Positions 17,275 to 27,299 are shown, numbered from the stretch's first letter. The stretch is 48,660 nt of DNA from Sedimenticola hydrogenitrophicus (GCF_025175675.1 NZ_JANIOA010000032.1:1-48660), one strand, 5' to 3'. The notes: generated from the sequence alone by a model not told the origin. Made by a program: numbers and translations.

Positions 17275-17970
17275 TCAGTTCATGCGGACCTTTTTCATCC
17301 GTACGATCTGGTAGGGGCGGCTGATGTAGCTCAGCGGTACGCTCCAGACATGGACCAGTCGGGTGAACGGGAACAGCAGGAACACGCTCATGCCGAAGAA
17401 CATGTGCAGCTTGAAGATGAAGTTCACATCCTGGATCAGGGCAGGGTTCACGCTCAGGGTGGCCACGCTCTTCACCCACTCGGTGAGGGCGATCATGGTG
17501 CTGGCATCGCCATGGGCGGCGTGCTCAAAGGAGACTACCGTGGTGCTCAGGCCCAGGGCAACGGTGGCCAGCAGCCAGCCGATGATGAAGGTGTCACGCT
17601 TGCGGCTGACCGCACGCACCCGCGGCTCGTTCAGGCGGCGCAACAGCAGCATGATGGCACCGATCAGACAGAGGCTGCCGAAGATCAGCCCCGCATAGAT
17701 GGCGATGTACTGGTGGGTGGCATCGGAGATGCCCGCCGCCAGGAACCAGCTGTGCGGGGTCAGCATGCCGACCAGGTGGCCGAAGAACACCGCCAGGATG
17801 CCCACGTGGAACAGGTTGCTGGCAAGCCGCATGTTCTTGCCGCTCAACAGCTGACTGGAATCGGCCTTCCAGGTGTACTGTTCACGATCGAAACGGAGCC
17901 AGCTTCCCAGCAGGAAGATGGTACCGGCGAGGTAGGGGTAGGCCCCAAAAAAGAAGTTATTCAGTGTCAT
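17275..17970 (-). CDS. narI: Nitrate reductase gamma subunit (cytochrome b)
   Basis: This 231-aa membrane protein has about five helices and the usual NarI start LNNFFFGAYPYLAGTIFLLGSWLRFD. Conserved histidines near VGILAVFFGHLVGML and in the FIFKLHMFFGMSVFLLFPFTRLVHVWS stretch are the expected ligands of the two b hemes. It anchors NarGH and takes electrons from quinol at the periplasmic side. GAGGAG precedes the ATG, 12 bases after narJ. It is the last gene of the operon. Confidence 0.95.
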   Translation of the reverse strand: MTLNNFFFGAYPYLAGTIFLLGSWLRFDREQYTWKADSSQLLSGKNMRLASNLFHVGILAVFFGHLVGMLTPHSWFLAAGISDATHQYIAIYAGLIFGSLCLIGAIMLLLRRLNEPRVRAVSRKRDTFIIGWLLATVALGLSTTVVSFEHAAHGDASTMIALTEWVKSVATLSVNPALIQDVNFIFKLHMFFGMSVFLLFPFTRLVHVWSVPLSYISRPYQIVRMKKVRMN

Positions 17971-17982
17971 TCAAAACGCTCC

Positions 17983-18498
17983 TCAGGCTGCTTGGGCCAG
18001 ATGTCCACGGTTTTCAACAATGCGAAGAATCCGCGCGTAGGGGCTCTCGGCCTTTTCCAGATTGTCGCCAATCACCTTCAATACCTTGGCGGCGTCGCCC
18101 AGGAAGACCCGCGCCTGCAGGTCGTCCAGGGTGGAGACATACTCCAGGATCAGCGGCAGGAAGTCGGGGATCTCCTTGCTCTCGACCTCCAGGCCGCTGG
18201 CCTTGTAGTACTCGGACAGGTCGATCAGCGCCGGACCGCGACCCCGGTCATCACCGAACAGGTGATGGGTGAGGTGCAGGTCGTGCTCCGGAACCATGTC
18301 GAAGGTCTGGACATATTTGCTCTGCAGACCGGTCAGGTCGTGCATGTTTATCCAGGAGATCAGATGGAGCAGATCTTCCTTCTCCTGTGGGCCAATGGCG
18401 TCATCCTGGTGGATGGCGTCGATGATCCCGGACAGGTTTTCCATCAGTTCGTCATCCGGATAATCGAGCAGCCGGGCCATGATGTTGTAGATAAGCAT
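17983..18498 (-). CDS. narJ: Nitrate reductase assembly chaperone
   Basis: This 171-aa protein is somewhat shorter than E. coli NarJ (about 236 aa). It is helical, with the TorD/NarJ family start ARLLDYPDDELMENL and the central LTHHLFGDDRGRGPALIDLSEYY. It should bind the NarG N-terminus and guide molybdenum cofactor insertion before membrane attachment; it is not part of the final enzyme. It lies between narH (16 bases) and narI (12 bases). Confidence 0.93.
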   Translation of the reverse strand: MLIYNIMARLLDYPDDELMENLSGIIDAIHQDDAIGPQEKEDLLHLISWINMHDLTGLQSKYVQTFDMVPEHDLHLTHHLFGDDRGRGPALIDLSEYYKASGLEVESKEIPDFLPLILEYVSTLDDLQARVFLGDAAKVLKVIGDNLEKAESPYARILRIVENRGHLAQAA

Positions 18499-18513
18499 CG
18501 TGATAATCTCCCG

Positions 18514-20079
18514 TTAAACGGTATCTTTTTTCCGCGGTTGCTGAATGCCCTGAGGGGTATAGGTGCGCTTGCGTGGCGCGGGGAACAGGGTGAACCCTTC
18601 GCCGCTACCACTGCCCTGAGAGCTGACGTTGCCGGCACTGAAACCGTTCTGCCCCTGGAAGGCGTAGGGATCTTCCTGCGCCAGCGCCTCGTTGGCGGTG
18701 GGGATCACGAAGCGGTCGTTGTAGTTGGCGATACCGAGCATCTGGTACATCTCGTCGGACTGCGCCTCGGTCAGACCGGCGGCTTCCAGGGCGGCGAGGT
18801 TGGTGGTGCCGTCCACGCTCTTGGAACGCTGGTTGCTGCGCATCGCCAGCAGACGGTTCAGGGCGCTGACGATCGGCTTCTCGTCGCCGGCGGTGAGCAG
18901 GTTGGCGAGATACTGTACCGGGAAGCGCAGTGCTTCGGCCTTGGGGATCACGCCGTCGGCCTCGGTCGGCAGGGTGCCCTGGTCGATCTGGCTCTGTACC
19001 GGCGACAGCGGCGGCACGTACCACATCATCGGCAGGGTGCGATATTCCGGATGCAGCGGGAAGGCGATCTTCCACTCGATGGCCATCTTATAGACCGGCG
19101 AACGCTTGGCCGCTTCCAGCCAGGTGTCAGGGATTCCCTGCTCCTGGGCCTGACGGATCACTTCCGGATCGTTCGGATCGAGGAAGATATCCATCTGCGA
19201 TTTGTACAGATCCTTTTCGCCGGCCACGGCGGCGGCATCGCTGATCTTGTCGGCGTCATACAGCACCACGCCCATGTAACGGATACGCCCGACACAGGAT
19301 TCCGCGCAGGCGGTCGGCATGCCCGACTCGATACGCGGATAGCAGAGGATACACTTCTCGGACTTGCCGGATTCCCAGTTGAAGTAGATCTTCTTGTACG
19401 GGCAGGCGCTGACGCACATGCGCCAGCCGCGGCAGCGGTCCTGATCGATCAGCACGGCACCGTCCTCGTCACGCTTGTAGATCGCGCCGGACGGGCAGCT
19501 CGCCACGCAGGCCGGATTCAGACAGTGGTTACACAGTCTCGGCAGATACATGTGGAAGGTCTTTTCGAACTCCTTGTAGATCTGCTTCTGGATACCCTTG
19601 AAGTTCTGATCCACCGAGCGCTTATCGAACTCGCCGGCCAGGTCGTCTTCCCAGTTCGGACCCCAGTGGATCTTCTCCATCCGCTCGCCGGTGATCTGGG
19701 AGAGCGGACGGGCGGTCGGCGCCGCCTCGGAGAGGGGCTTGTTCTGCAGCTTGGGGTAGTCGTAGTCGAACGGCTCGTAGTAGTCGTCGATCTCCGGCAT
19801 GTCGGGGTTGGCGAAGATGTTCAGCAGCTTGCTGATGCGGCCGCCGGCCTTCAGCTCCAGCTGGCCGTTCTCTTTCTTCCAGCCGCCTTTCCACTTCTCC
19901 TGGTTCTCCCACTCCTTGGGGAAGCCGATGCCGGGCTTGGATTCGACGTTGTTGAACCAGGCGTACTCGACACCCTTACGGTTGGTCCAGATGTTCTTGC
20001 AGGTCACAGAACAGGTGTGGCAACCGATGCACTTGTCCAGGTTCAGGACCATTGCGATTTGTGCACGTATATTCATCAT
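18514..20079 (-). CDS. narH: Nitrate reductase beta subunit (iron-sulfur)
   Basis: This 521-aa protein is of the usual NarH length. All four cysteine groups are present: CIGCHTCSVTC near residue 17, CNHCLNPACVASCP, CRGWRMCVSACP (Trp in place of one Cys, marking the 3Fe-4S centre) and the late CILCYP...CAESC. It carries electrons from the NarI hemes to NarG in the cytoplasm. GAGGAA precedes the tandem ATGs. It sits between narG (66-base gap) and narJ. Confidence 0.96.
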   Translation of the reverse strand: MMNIRAQIAMVLNLDKCIGCHTCSVTCKNIWTNRKGVEYAWFNNVESKPGIGFPKEWENQEKWKGGWKKENGQLELKAGGRISKLLNIFANPDMPEIDDYYEPFDYDYPKLQNKPLSEAAPTARPLSQITGERMEKIHWGPNWEDDLAGEFDKRSVDQNFKGIQKQIYKEFEKTFHMYLPRLCNHCLNPACVASCPSGAIYKRDEDGAVLIDQDRCRGWRMCVSACPYKKIYFNWESGKSEKCILCYPRIESGMPTACAESCVGRIRYMGVVLYDADKISDAAAVAGEKDLYKSQMDIFLDPNDPEVIRQAQEQGIPDTWLEAAKRSPVYKMAIEWKIAFPLHPEYRTLPMMWYVPPLSPVQSQIDQGTLPTEADGVIPKAEALRFPVQYLANLLTAGDEKPIVSALNRLLAMRSNQRSKSVDGTTNLAALEAAGLTEAQSDEMYQMLGIANYNDRFVIPTANEALAQEDPYAFQGQNGFSAGNVSSQGSGSGEGFTLFPAPRKRTYTPQGIQQPRKKDTV

Positions 20080-20145
20080 TTATTCCTCAATATTCTTTCC
20101 ACCGGGTGCAGGGTGTCGCCACCCTGCACGTTGCGATTCACAGAC

Positions 20146-23100
20146 TCAGTTGTTGATTCCCTCGGGATTCAGTTGAGCCTCGCGTTCCGGTGTCAGATCA
20201 CCTTCCATCCAGTTCACGTCGGCATCTTCGATCTTGTGCACGATGACGTTCTCGTCGCGCTGGCTGCCCACGGTCCCGTAGTAGTTGAAGGCGTAGGAGA
20301 GTTGTGCGTAACCGCCGATCATGTTGGTCGGCTTCATGATTACCTTGGTCACACTGTTGAGAATGCCGCCGCGTTTACCGGTGGTGTTGGAACCCGGTAC
20401 GTTGACGTTCTTCTCCTGGGCGTGATACATGATCGCCATGCCCTTGGGTACGCGCTGGCTGACCACGACGCGGGCCACGGTGGCGCCGTTGGCATTGACC
20501 GCCTCGACCCAGTCGTTGTCCCGGATGCCGATGCTCCTGGCCTCGTCCTCGTTCAGCCAGAAGTAGGGGCCGCCGCGGAACAGCGTCAGCATGCGCAGGT
20601 TGTCCTGGTAGGAGGAGTGGATACCCCACTTGGAGTGCGGGGTGATCCAGTTCAGGGTCAGGGTCTTCTTGCCTTCCAGCTTCTTCGCCAGCTCTTTCGG
20701 CAGGTTCTTGTGCGCACCCAGGTCCTGTGGCGGACGGAAGCAGCAGAGACCTTCGCCGAAGTCCAGCATCCACTCGTGATCGAGATAGAACGAGGCACGT
20801 CCGGTCAGGGTACGGAACGGGATGTGCTCATGGATGTTGGTGTAACAGGCGTTGTAGCTCACCTCTTCGGACTCGATGCCGGACCAGGTCGGCGCGGTAA
20901 TGATCTTGCGCGGCTGGGCGACGATGTCGTGATAGCGGATCTTCTCCTCGTGACGGCCTTCATAGAGATGTTTGTGGCTGATGCCGGTCTTCTTGGAGAG
21001 GGCGGACCAGGATTTGTGGGCCACCTCGCCGTTGGTCTCCGGCGCCATGTGCAGCACCGTGTCACACACCTGCACATCCTCCAGCAGTGACGGACGGCCC
21101 TTGGAGATACCCTCCTCGGTGATCACCCCGTTCAGCTCCTTCAGCTGATCGATTTCCATATCGGTGTTCCAGTCGATACCCTTGATGTTGTTGCCCAGCT
21201 TGTTCATCAGCGGGCCGACCGAGGTGTACTTCTTGTAGGTGTTGGGATAATCGCGCTCGACCACCTTGAACAGCGGGGCGGTCTTGCCCGGGATCAGATC
21301 ACACTCGCCGCGTTTCCAGTCCTTGACCTCGCCATAGGGCTGGGCCAGGGCCTGCGGGGAGTCGTGCTGCATCGGCAGGGCGACCACGTCCTTTACGGTG
21401 CCCAGGTGCTTCTCGGCGATCTCGGAGAACTTCTTGGCGATCTTCATGAAGATCTGCCAGTCCGACTTGGACTCGAATGCCGGATCGACCGCCTTGCCCA
21501 GCGGATGCACGAACGGGTGCATGTCGGTGGTATTCAGGTCGGCCTTCTCGTACCAGGTGGCGGTCGGCAGGATGATGTCCGAGTAGGCACCGGTGGAGTT
21601 GAGGCGGAAGTTGATGTCCACCATCAGATCCAGCTTGCCGACCGGCGCCTTCTCGCGCCACTTGATCTCCTTGCAGCTGGCGCCTTCGGTGCCCTCCTGC
21701 ATCACGCCGTTCTGCGCGCCCAGCAGGTGCTTGAGGAAGTATTCGTGGCCCTTGGCGGAACAGCCGATCAGGTTGGCGCGCCAGACGAACAGGTTGCGCG
21801 GATGGTTCTCCTCGGCATCGATATCCTCGATCGAGAAGGCCATGTCGCCGCTCTTCAACTGCTCTGCCATATATTTGGACACGCCGGCCTCGTCGGTGGC
21901 GCCGGCCGCTTCCGCTGCCTTGACGATGTCCAACGGGTTCTTGTTGAAGTGCGGCGATGAGGGCAGCCAGCCGAGACGCTGGGAGACGACGTTGTAATCA
22001 CCGATCTGGTAACCGCGATACTTGGCGGTGGCGGTGGAGCCGAGAATGTTGTCGGCCTCGACCTTCTCATAGCGCCACTGGTCGGTATGGAAATACCAGT
22101 AGGTGGTGCTGTTCATGTGACGCGGCGGACGGTGCCAGTCGAGGGCGAACGCGATCGGAGCCCAGCCGGCCTGCGGACGCAGTTTCTCCTGACCCACATA
22201 GTGCGCCCAGCCGCCACCGGACTGACCCACGCAGCCGCAGATGTGCAGTATGTTCATGATACTGCGGTAGCCCAGGTCGTTGTGGTACCAGTGGTTGATG
22301 GCGGCACCCATGATGACCATGGATTTACCCCGGGTCTTGGAGGCGTTCTCGGCGAACTCGCGGCCGGTGCGGATCAGGTCGGCGGTCTTGATGCCGGTGA
22401 CCTTGGAGCCCCAGGCCGGGGTGTAGGGTACGGTCGCGTCCTCGTAGGAGGTGGCCAGGTTGTCGCCCAGGCCGCGGTCGATACCGTACTGGGAGACCAT
22501 CAGGTCGAACACGGAGGTGACGAACACTTCCTCACCGGAGGCCAGCTTCAGCTTGCGCACCGGGATGTTGCGCAGCAGGGTGTCATCCTCGCCTTCGGTG
22601 AAGTGGGGGAAGGCCACGCTGACCACGTCGTCACGGCTGTTGATGCAGGTGAGCTCGGCCTCAATGTCCGCCTGATCGGCGGCGTTCTTCGGCAACAGGT
22701 TCCATTTGCCTTCCTCGCCCCAGCGGAATCCGACCGAGCCGTTGGGCACCACATAGGCCTTGCTGACCTCGTCATAGACCACCGTCTTCCACTCGGGATT
22801 GTTGGACTCGCCCATGTTGTTGTCGAAATCGGTGGCGCGCAGGAAACGACCGGAGACATAACGGTCGCCGTCCTTGCGCAACATCACCTGCATCGGCATG
22901 TCGGTATAGGTGCGCACATACTCGCTGAAGTAGGGGTCCTGCTTCTTGATGTGGAATTCGTTCAGCGCCACATGGCCCATGGCCATGAAGGCGGCGGAGT
23001 CGGTGCCCTGTTTTACCGGCATCCAGAGATCGGCGAACTTGACGAACTCGGCGTAGTCCGGGGCCATGGAGACCACCTTGGTACCGTTGTAACGGGACTC

Positions 23101-23907
23101 GATGGCGAAGTGGGCGTCCGGAGTCCGGGTCATCGGCAGGTTGGCGCCGCAGATGATGATGTACTTGGAGTTGTACCAGTCGGCCGCTTCCGGCACGTCG
23201 GTCTGCTCGCCCCACACCTGGGGAGAGGCGGCGGGGAGATCGCAGTACCAGTCATAGAAGGAGCCGCAGGCGCCGCCGATCAGCGACAGATAGCGGGAGC
23301 CGGCCGCGTAGCTGATCATGGACATGGCGGGGATGGGCGAGAAACCGTAGATGCGGTCCGGGCCCCACTTCTTGATGGTGTAGACGTTGGCCGCGGCGAT
23401 GATCTCGGTCAGCTCTTCCCAGTTGGAACGGACGAAGCCACCCAGGCCACGCACGGCGGTGTAGCTCTTGCGTTTGGCGGGGTCCTGCTGGATCGCTTCC
23501 CAGGCTTCCACCGGGTCCTTGCCGCTCTTGCGCTCGTTGCGGTAGAGATCGATCAGACGGCCACGCACCAGCGGATACTTGATGCGGTGCGGGCTGTACA
23601 GATACCAGGAGAAGGAGGCACCGCGCTGACAGCCACGGGGTTCGTGGTTGGGCAGGTCGGGACGGGTCTCCGGGTAATCGGTCTGCTGCATCTCATAGGC
23701 AACCAGACCATTCTTGACAAAGATTTTCCATGAACAACCACCGGTACAGTTCACGCCATGGGTGGAGCGGACCACCTTGTCGTGGCGCCAGCGGTTGCGA
23801 TAGGTATCTTCCCACTGACGATCCTCGTTAGTCACTATACCGTGGCCCTTGGAGAAGGTCCCCTGGACCTTCTTGAAAAACCGCAGGCGGTCAAGAAAGT
23901 GGCTCAT
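20146..23907 (-). CDS. narG: Nitrate reductase alpha subunit (molybdenum)
   Basis: This 1253-aa protein is of the usual NarG length. The FS0 4Fe-4S ligands are H50, C54, C58 and C93, with the histidine typical of NarG. SHFLDRLRFF at the start matches the family's NarJ-binding end. Molybdenum-bisPGD regions follow throughout. It reduces nitrate to nitrite on the cytoplasmic side, with quinol electrons from NarHI. AGAGGAGAT precedes the ATG. Length, cysteine pattern and neighbours separate it from periplasmic NapA and from formate dehydrogenases. Confidence 0.97.
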   Translation of the reverse strand: MSHFLDRLRFFKKVQGTFSKGHGIVTNEDRQWEDTYRNRWRHDKVVRSTHGVNCTGGCSWKIFVKNGLVAYEMQQTDYPETRPDLPNHEPRGCQRGASFSWYLYSPHRIKYPLVRGRLIDLYRNERKSGKDPVEAWEAIQQDPAKRKSYTAVRGLGGFVRSNWEELTEIIAAANVYTIKKWGPDRIYGFSPIPAMSMISYAAGSRYLSLIGGACGSFYDWYCDLPAASPQVWGEQTDVPEAADWYNSKYIIICGANLPMTRTPDAHFAIESRYNGTKVVSMAPDYAEFVKFADLWMPVKQGTDSAAFMAMGHVALNEFHIKKQDPYFSEYVRTYTDMPMQVMLRKDGDRYVSGRFLRATDFDNNMGESNNPEWKTVVYDEVSKAYVVPNGSVGFRWGEEGKWNLLPKNAADQADIEAELTCINSRDDVVSVAFPHFTEGEDDTLLRNIPVRKLKLASGEEVFVTSVFDLMVSQYGIDRGLGDNLATSYEDATVPYTPAWGSKVTGIKTADLIRTGREFAENASKTRGKSMVIMGAAINHWYHNDLGYRSIMNILHICGCVGQSGGGWAHYVGQEKLRPQAGWAPIAFALDWHRPPRHMNSTTYWYFHTDQWRYEKVEADNILGSTATAKYRGYQIGDYNVVSQRLGWLPSSPHFNKNPLDIVKAAEAAGATDEAGVSKYMAEQLKSGDMAFSIEDIDAEENHPRNLFVWRANLIGCSAKGHEYFLKHLLGAQNGVMQEGTEGASCKEIKWREKAPVGKLDLMVDINFRLNSTGAYSDIILPTATWYEKADLNTTDMHPFVHPLGKAVDPAFESKSDWQIFMKIAKKFSEIAEKHLGTVKDVVALPMQHDSPQALAQPYGEVKDWKRGECDLIPGKTAPLFKVVERDYPNTYKKYTSVGPLMNKLGNNIKGIDWNTDMEIDQLKELNGVITEEGISKGRPSLLEDVQVCDTVLHMAPETNGEVAHKSWSALSKKTGISHKHLYEGRHEEKIRYHDIVAQPRKIITAPTWSGIESEEVSYNACYTNIHEHIPFRTLTGRASFYLDHEWMLDFGEGLCCFRPPQDLGAHKNLPKELAKKLEGKKTLTLNWITPHSKWGIHSSYQDNLRMLTLFRGGPYFWLNEDEARSIGIRDNDWVEAVNANGATVARVVVSQRVPKGMAIMYHAQEKNVNVPGSNTTGKRGGILNSVTKVIMKPTNMIGGYAQLSYAFNYYGTVGSQRDENVIVHKIEDADVNWMEGDLTPEREAQLNPEGINN

Positions 23908-23967
23908 TGTGTATCTCCTCTAAGCATGTTTTTCACAACGTGCTATTAAACAAAACAGTGTTAAGTT

Positions 23968-24036
23968 GGAGCAGGCCCTGGTTGGGGGGTAAGTATCCGC
24001 ATGAGCAAAGCACGTGTGGATAAGCGGGCCTGCTCC
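23968..24036. repeat. Hairpin between narK2 and narG
   Basis: GGAGCAGGCCC (23968-23978) and GGGCCTGCTCC (24026-24036) are perfect 11-base arms around a 47-base loop, in the 162-base gap between narK2 and narG. There is no T-run, so it is more likely an mRNA processing or stability structure than a terminator. Confidence 0.6.
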
Positions 24037-24069
24037 AGACCCTTTTAACTCGGGTGATCAGCCGCCGGA

Positions 24070-25674
24070 TCAGGGGTTGTCGTACTCCCGTTTCGGGCCC
24101 AGGTAGTACCACCAGTTGATGACCAGGCAGACCAGGTAGAAGATGGCGAAGCCATACAGGGCGTACTCGGGGGTGGCGGCCTTGATCTGCTCACCAAACA
24201 ACTGCGGGATCAGGAAGGCGCCGTAGGCGGCGACCGCCGAAGTCCAACCCAGTACGGGTCCGGTCTGTTCCTTGTTGAACACCATGGCGATGGTGCGGAA
24301 GGTGGAACCGTTACCGATGCCGGTGGCGGCAAACAGGATCAAAAACAGCACCAGGAAGGGAATGAAGAAATCTTCCGGGGTGGCCGAGGCATAGGCGGCC
24401 TGCAGGTAGTAGGCGACGCCAAAGGCGCTGCCAATCATTACAATGGATACCCACTGGGTCACCTTGGCTCCGCCCATCTTATCGGCAATCCAGCCGCCGA
24501 CGGGACGCAAAAGGGCGCCGATAAAGGGTCCCATCCAGGCGTACATCAGCGCGGAGGGACCGTTGGCATTGACCGTGTCATGGGTCAGCACGCCATTCAC
24601 CATCAGATGCTGATAACCGAATACCACCTTGATCGCCAGGGCGAAACCGGCGGAGTAGCCGATGAAACTGCCGAAGGTCATGGTGTAGATGACACTCATG
24701 ATCCAGGTGTGCTTGTTGCTGAAGATCTTGAACTGACGCTGCAGATTCGGCTTGATGTCGCCGGGGATCAGCTTCATCAACATCACGGTACCGAACAGGA
24801 TACCGGCGATCACCGGCCACTTGACCCAGCCCGGCGCACCCAGTCCGGTCGGTGCCGGCAGGATGATATAGAGACCGATGGCGGCGGTGAGGAAACCGAT
24901 CAGCAGCATGCCGGTAATCTTGCCCATGGCGCCCAACGGAGAGCCGATGTGCGGAGAGACATGCTCGGTACGGATGTTGTGCATGCCGAACCAGCCGGCA
25001 AAGGCAAGCGGGATCAGCAGCAACAGCCAGACATAACCGCCGTTGTGGATATAGCTCTCGGTACCGGCCGGAATCTTGCCGATCAGGGTGCCGGAGGTGT
25101 TCTCCAGGATCATCGGTTCACCGCCGAAGATACCGAAGGTCATCACCAGCGGGATCAGGATCTGCATGGTGGTGACGCCGAAGTTACCCAAGCCCGCGTT
25201 CAGACCCAGCGCCAGACCCTGCTGGCGTTTGGGAAAGAAGAAGCTGATGTTGGACATGGAGGAGGCGAAGTTGCCGCCGCCGAAGCCGGAGAGGAAGGCC
25301 AGGGCCTGGAAGATCCACAGCGGGGTGTCCTTGTCCTGCAAGGCGATGCCGGCACCGATGGCCGGTAGCATCAACAAGGCCGTGGTAAAGAAGATGGTGT
25401 TACGGCCACCGGCGATACGGATGAAGAAGCTGCTGGGTATGCGCAGCGTGGCACCGGTCAGGCCGGCGATGGCGGCCAGGGTGAACAGCTCCGATTTGGC
25501 GAACGGGAAGCCGAGGTTGAGCATCTGCACGGTGATGATGCCCCAGTACAGCCAGACGGCGAAGCCGCACAGCAGGCTGGGGATCGAGATCCAGAGGTTG
25601 CGGTTGGCAACCCGCTTGCCCTCCGACTCCCAGAACTGGGAGTCTTCCACATCCCATTTTTGTAAATCAGCCAT
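24070..25674 (-). CDS. narK2: Nitrate/nitrite transporter, NarK2/NarU type
   Basis: This 534-aa MFS protein has 12 predicted helices and a larger soluble loop between the early helices, as in the nitrate/nitrite antiporter branch. The nitrate signature is visible as GFGGGNFASSMSNISFFFPK and GLGNFGVTTMQ. It should exchange cytoplasmic nitrite for nitrate. It is second in the operon, after narK1, a pairing known from Pseudomonas and Paracoccus. The soluble N-terminus (about 25 residues, LQKWDVEDSQFWESEGKRVANRN) is usual for the type. Confidence 0.92.
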   Translation of the reverse strand: MADLQKWDVEDSQFWESEGKRVANRNLWISIPSLLCGFAVWLYWGIITVQMLNLGFPFAKSELFTLAAIAGLTGATLRIPSSFFIRIAGGRNTIFFTTALLMLPAIGAGIALQDKDTPLWIFQALAFLSGFGGGNFASSMSNISFFFPKRQQGLALGLNAGLGNFGVTTMQILIPLVMTFGIFGGEPMILENTSGTLIGKIPAGTESYIHNGGYVWLLLLIPLAFAGWFGMHNIRTEHVSPHIGSPLGAMGKITGMLLIGFLTAAIGLYIILPAPTGLGAPGWVKWPVIAGILFGTVMLMKLIPGDIKPNLQRQFKIFSNKHTWIMSVIYTMTFGSFIGYSAGFALAIKVVFGYQHLMVNGVLTHDTVNANGPSALMYAWMGPFIGALLRPVGGWIADKMGGAKVTQWVSIVMIGSAFGVAYYLQAAYASATPEDFFIPFLVLFLILFAATGIGNGSTFRTIAMVFNKEQTGPVLGWTSAVAAYGAFLIPQLFGEQIKAATPEYALYGFAIFYLVCLVINWWYYLGPKREYDNP

Positions 25675-25734
25675 AATTGCCTCTCTATATTTGATTGTTA
25701 CTGCTTCAATCGTGGTGTTTTTTCACTCTTGTCA

Positions 25735-27174
25735 CTACTCAAGCGTATCCACAGCGGCCGCCTTCAGCTGACGCATGCGTATGTCGTCCGCCTCCAGCCT
25801 CGCGCGTTGTTTCGATTCGGAATACCTGGCGAACAGCTCTTCCAGCAGGTGCGCCTGTTCAACCGCGGCCTTGGCGGCGGCGTACTCTTCCGGGCATTCG
25901 TGGGATTTCACATACTCATCCACCGCATGTCCCTTGGCGATCTCCATGTCCTGTTCCTGATGCTCCCTGGCGAAGGTGTAATGCATCCAAATTAGGGAGA
26001 CGCAGGTGGCGCCGTAGAGCAGCATGAAGACGGTGGAGTTGACCCCGGTGATATCCTTCATGGCGCCGAACATGATGGGTAGCAGGAAGCCGCCCATACC
26101 GCCGGCCAGGCCGACGATGCCGGAGATGACGCCGATGTTCTCGGGATACTCGTCGGAGAGAAACTTGAACACCGACGCCTTGCCGAAGCCCCAGGCGATA
26201 CCGACGATGAACAGCAGGCTGGTGAACACCCAGACGTTCAGGCCGAGATCGTAGGTGACCGGGCCGTTGAGGGTCTTGATGGTGACCGCGGTCTGCGGAT
26301 AGGACATGATGAACAGGCAGACCCAGGAGATCCACATCACCCACCAGGTCACCTTGTAGGCGCCGTACTTGTCGGAGAACCAGCCGCCGAGGGCGCGGAT
26401 CACCCCGGAGGGGAGCACGAAAATGGCGGCCAGCAGGGCGGCGGTGGTCAGATCGAACCCATACTCGTTAATGTAATACTTGGTCATCCACAGGGAGAGG
26501 CCGACGAAGCCGCCGAAGACCAGGGAGTAGTACTGGCAGTATTTCCATACTCTGGGGTCTTTCAGCGCGGCCAGCTGCTCTTTTATGGTGATGGTTTTGG
26601 AGACCTTGTGGTCGGGGTCCTCGTAAGTGAACATCCAGAACAGGATCACCACCACGCCCATGGCGACGGCGTAGACCTTGGGTACCATGGTCCAGCCGTA
26701 GGCGACCACCAGGGAGGGGGCGACGAACTTGGTCAGCGCCGCGCCGGCGTTGCCGGCGCCGAAGATACCCATGGCGAAGCCCTGCTTCTCCTTGGTGAAC
26801 CAGCGGGCGGTGTAGGCGATACCCACCGAGAAGGAGGCGCCGGCGACACCGACAAACAGGCCCAGCACCAGGAATTGCCAATACTGAGTGGCGTTGCCGA
26901 TGAACCAGAGCGGGAGGATCGTGGCGCACATCAGGATGAAGTAGACGATGCGGCCGCCGAACCGGTCGGTGAGCATGCCCACCGGCAGACGCACCAGGGA
27001 ACCGGTCAGAATGGGCGTGGCGATCAGCAGGCCGAATTGGGTGTCGTTCAGGGTGAGCAGCTGTTTGATCGGGATGCCGATGATGGAGAACATTACCCAG
27101 ACCGCGAAGCAGGCGGTAAAGGCGATGGTATTCATGCTCAGTACGGATATTGCTTTTCTTTGCTGACTTGCCAT
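25735..27174 (-). CDS. narK1: Nitrate transporter, NarK1 type
   Basis: This 479-aa MFS protein has 12 helices and the nitrate signature GIFGAGNAGAALTKF; the family is proposed to act as a nitrate/proton symporter that starts nitrate uptake. The ATG at 27174 (MASQQRKAISVLSMNT) fits homologue starts; the frame is open 48 bases further up. It has an unusual charged, probably helical C-terminal tail of about 60 residues (about 420-479, rich in Glu, Ala and Arg) beyond the last helix. It is the first gene of the nar operon and faces narX. Confidence 0.9.
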   Translation of the reverse strand: MASQQRKAISVLSMNTIAFTACFAVWVMFSIIGIPIKQLLTLNDTQFGLLIATPILTGSLVRLPVGMLTDRFGGRIVYFILMCATILPLWFIGNATQYWQFLVLGLFVGVAGASFSVGIAYTARWFTKEKQGFAMGIFGAGNAGAALTKFVAPSLVVAYGWTMVPKVYAVAMGVVVILFWMFTYEDPDHKVSKTITIKEQLAALKDPRVWKYCQYYSLVFGGFVGLSLWMTKYYINEYGFDLTTAALLAAIFVLPSGVIRALGGWFSDKYGAYKVTWWVMWISWVCLFIMSYPQTAVTIKTLNGPVTYDLGLNVWVFTSLLFIVGIAWGFGKASVFKFLSDEYPENIGVISGIVGLAGGMGGFLLPIMFGAMKDITGVNSTVFMLLYGATCVSLIWMHYTFAREHQEQDMEIAKGHAVDEYVKSHECPEEYAAAKAAVEQAHLLEELFARYSESKQRARLEADDIRMRQLKAAAVDTLE

Positions 27175-27219
27175 GTTCTCAATACCTGTAACTACTAAAG
27201 TTATCTGGGGAAAACAGTC

Positions 27220-27233
27220 CACTCCGCGGAGTG
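27220..27233. promoter_or_regulatory. Perfect palindrome near narK1 start
   Basis: CACTCCGCGGAGTG is a perfect 14-base dyad 46 bases upstream of the narK1 ATG. Size and place suit an operator. It does not match NarL or FNR consensus, so the protein is unknown. Confidence 0.5.
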
Positions 27234-27299
27234 TGGGTGCAGTCTATACCCATAAAATAGTTGTGGAAGTGGGGGTAAACGTCGTCCCGTCGCTGGGAA

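Noticed and set aside
17350-21090. A 1246-codon open frame on the plus strand
   Set aside because: It is antisense to narI, narJ, narH and the end of narG, all of which have clear family motifs. Its translation is low-complexity, rich in Gly, Val, His and Gln, as expected from the reverse of GC-rich coding sequence.
22087-23733. A 548-codon plus-strand frame
   Set aside because: It is antisense to narG and has the same low-complexity reverse-strand composition.
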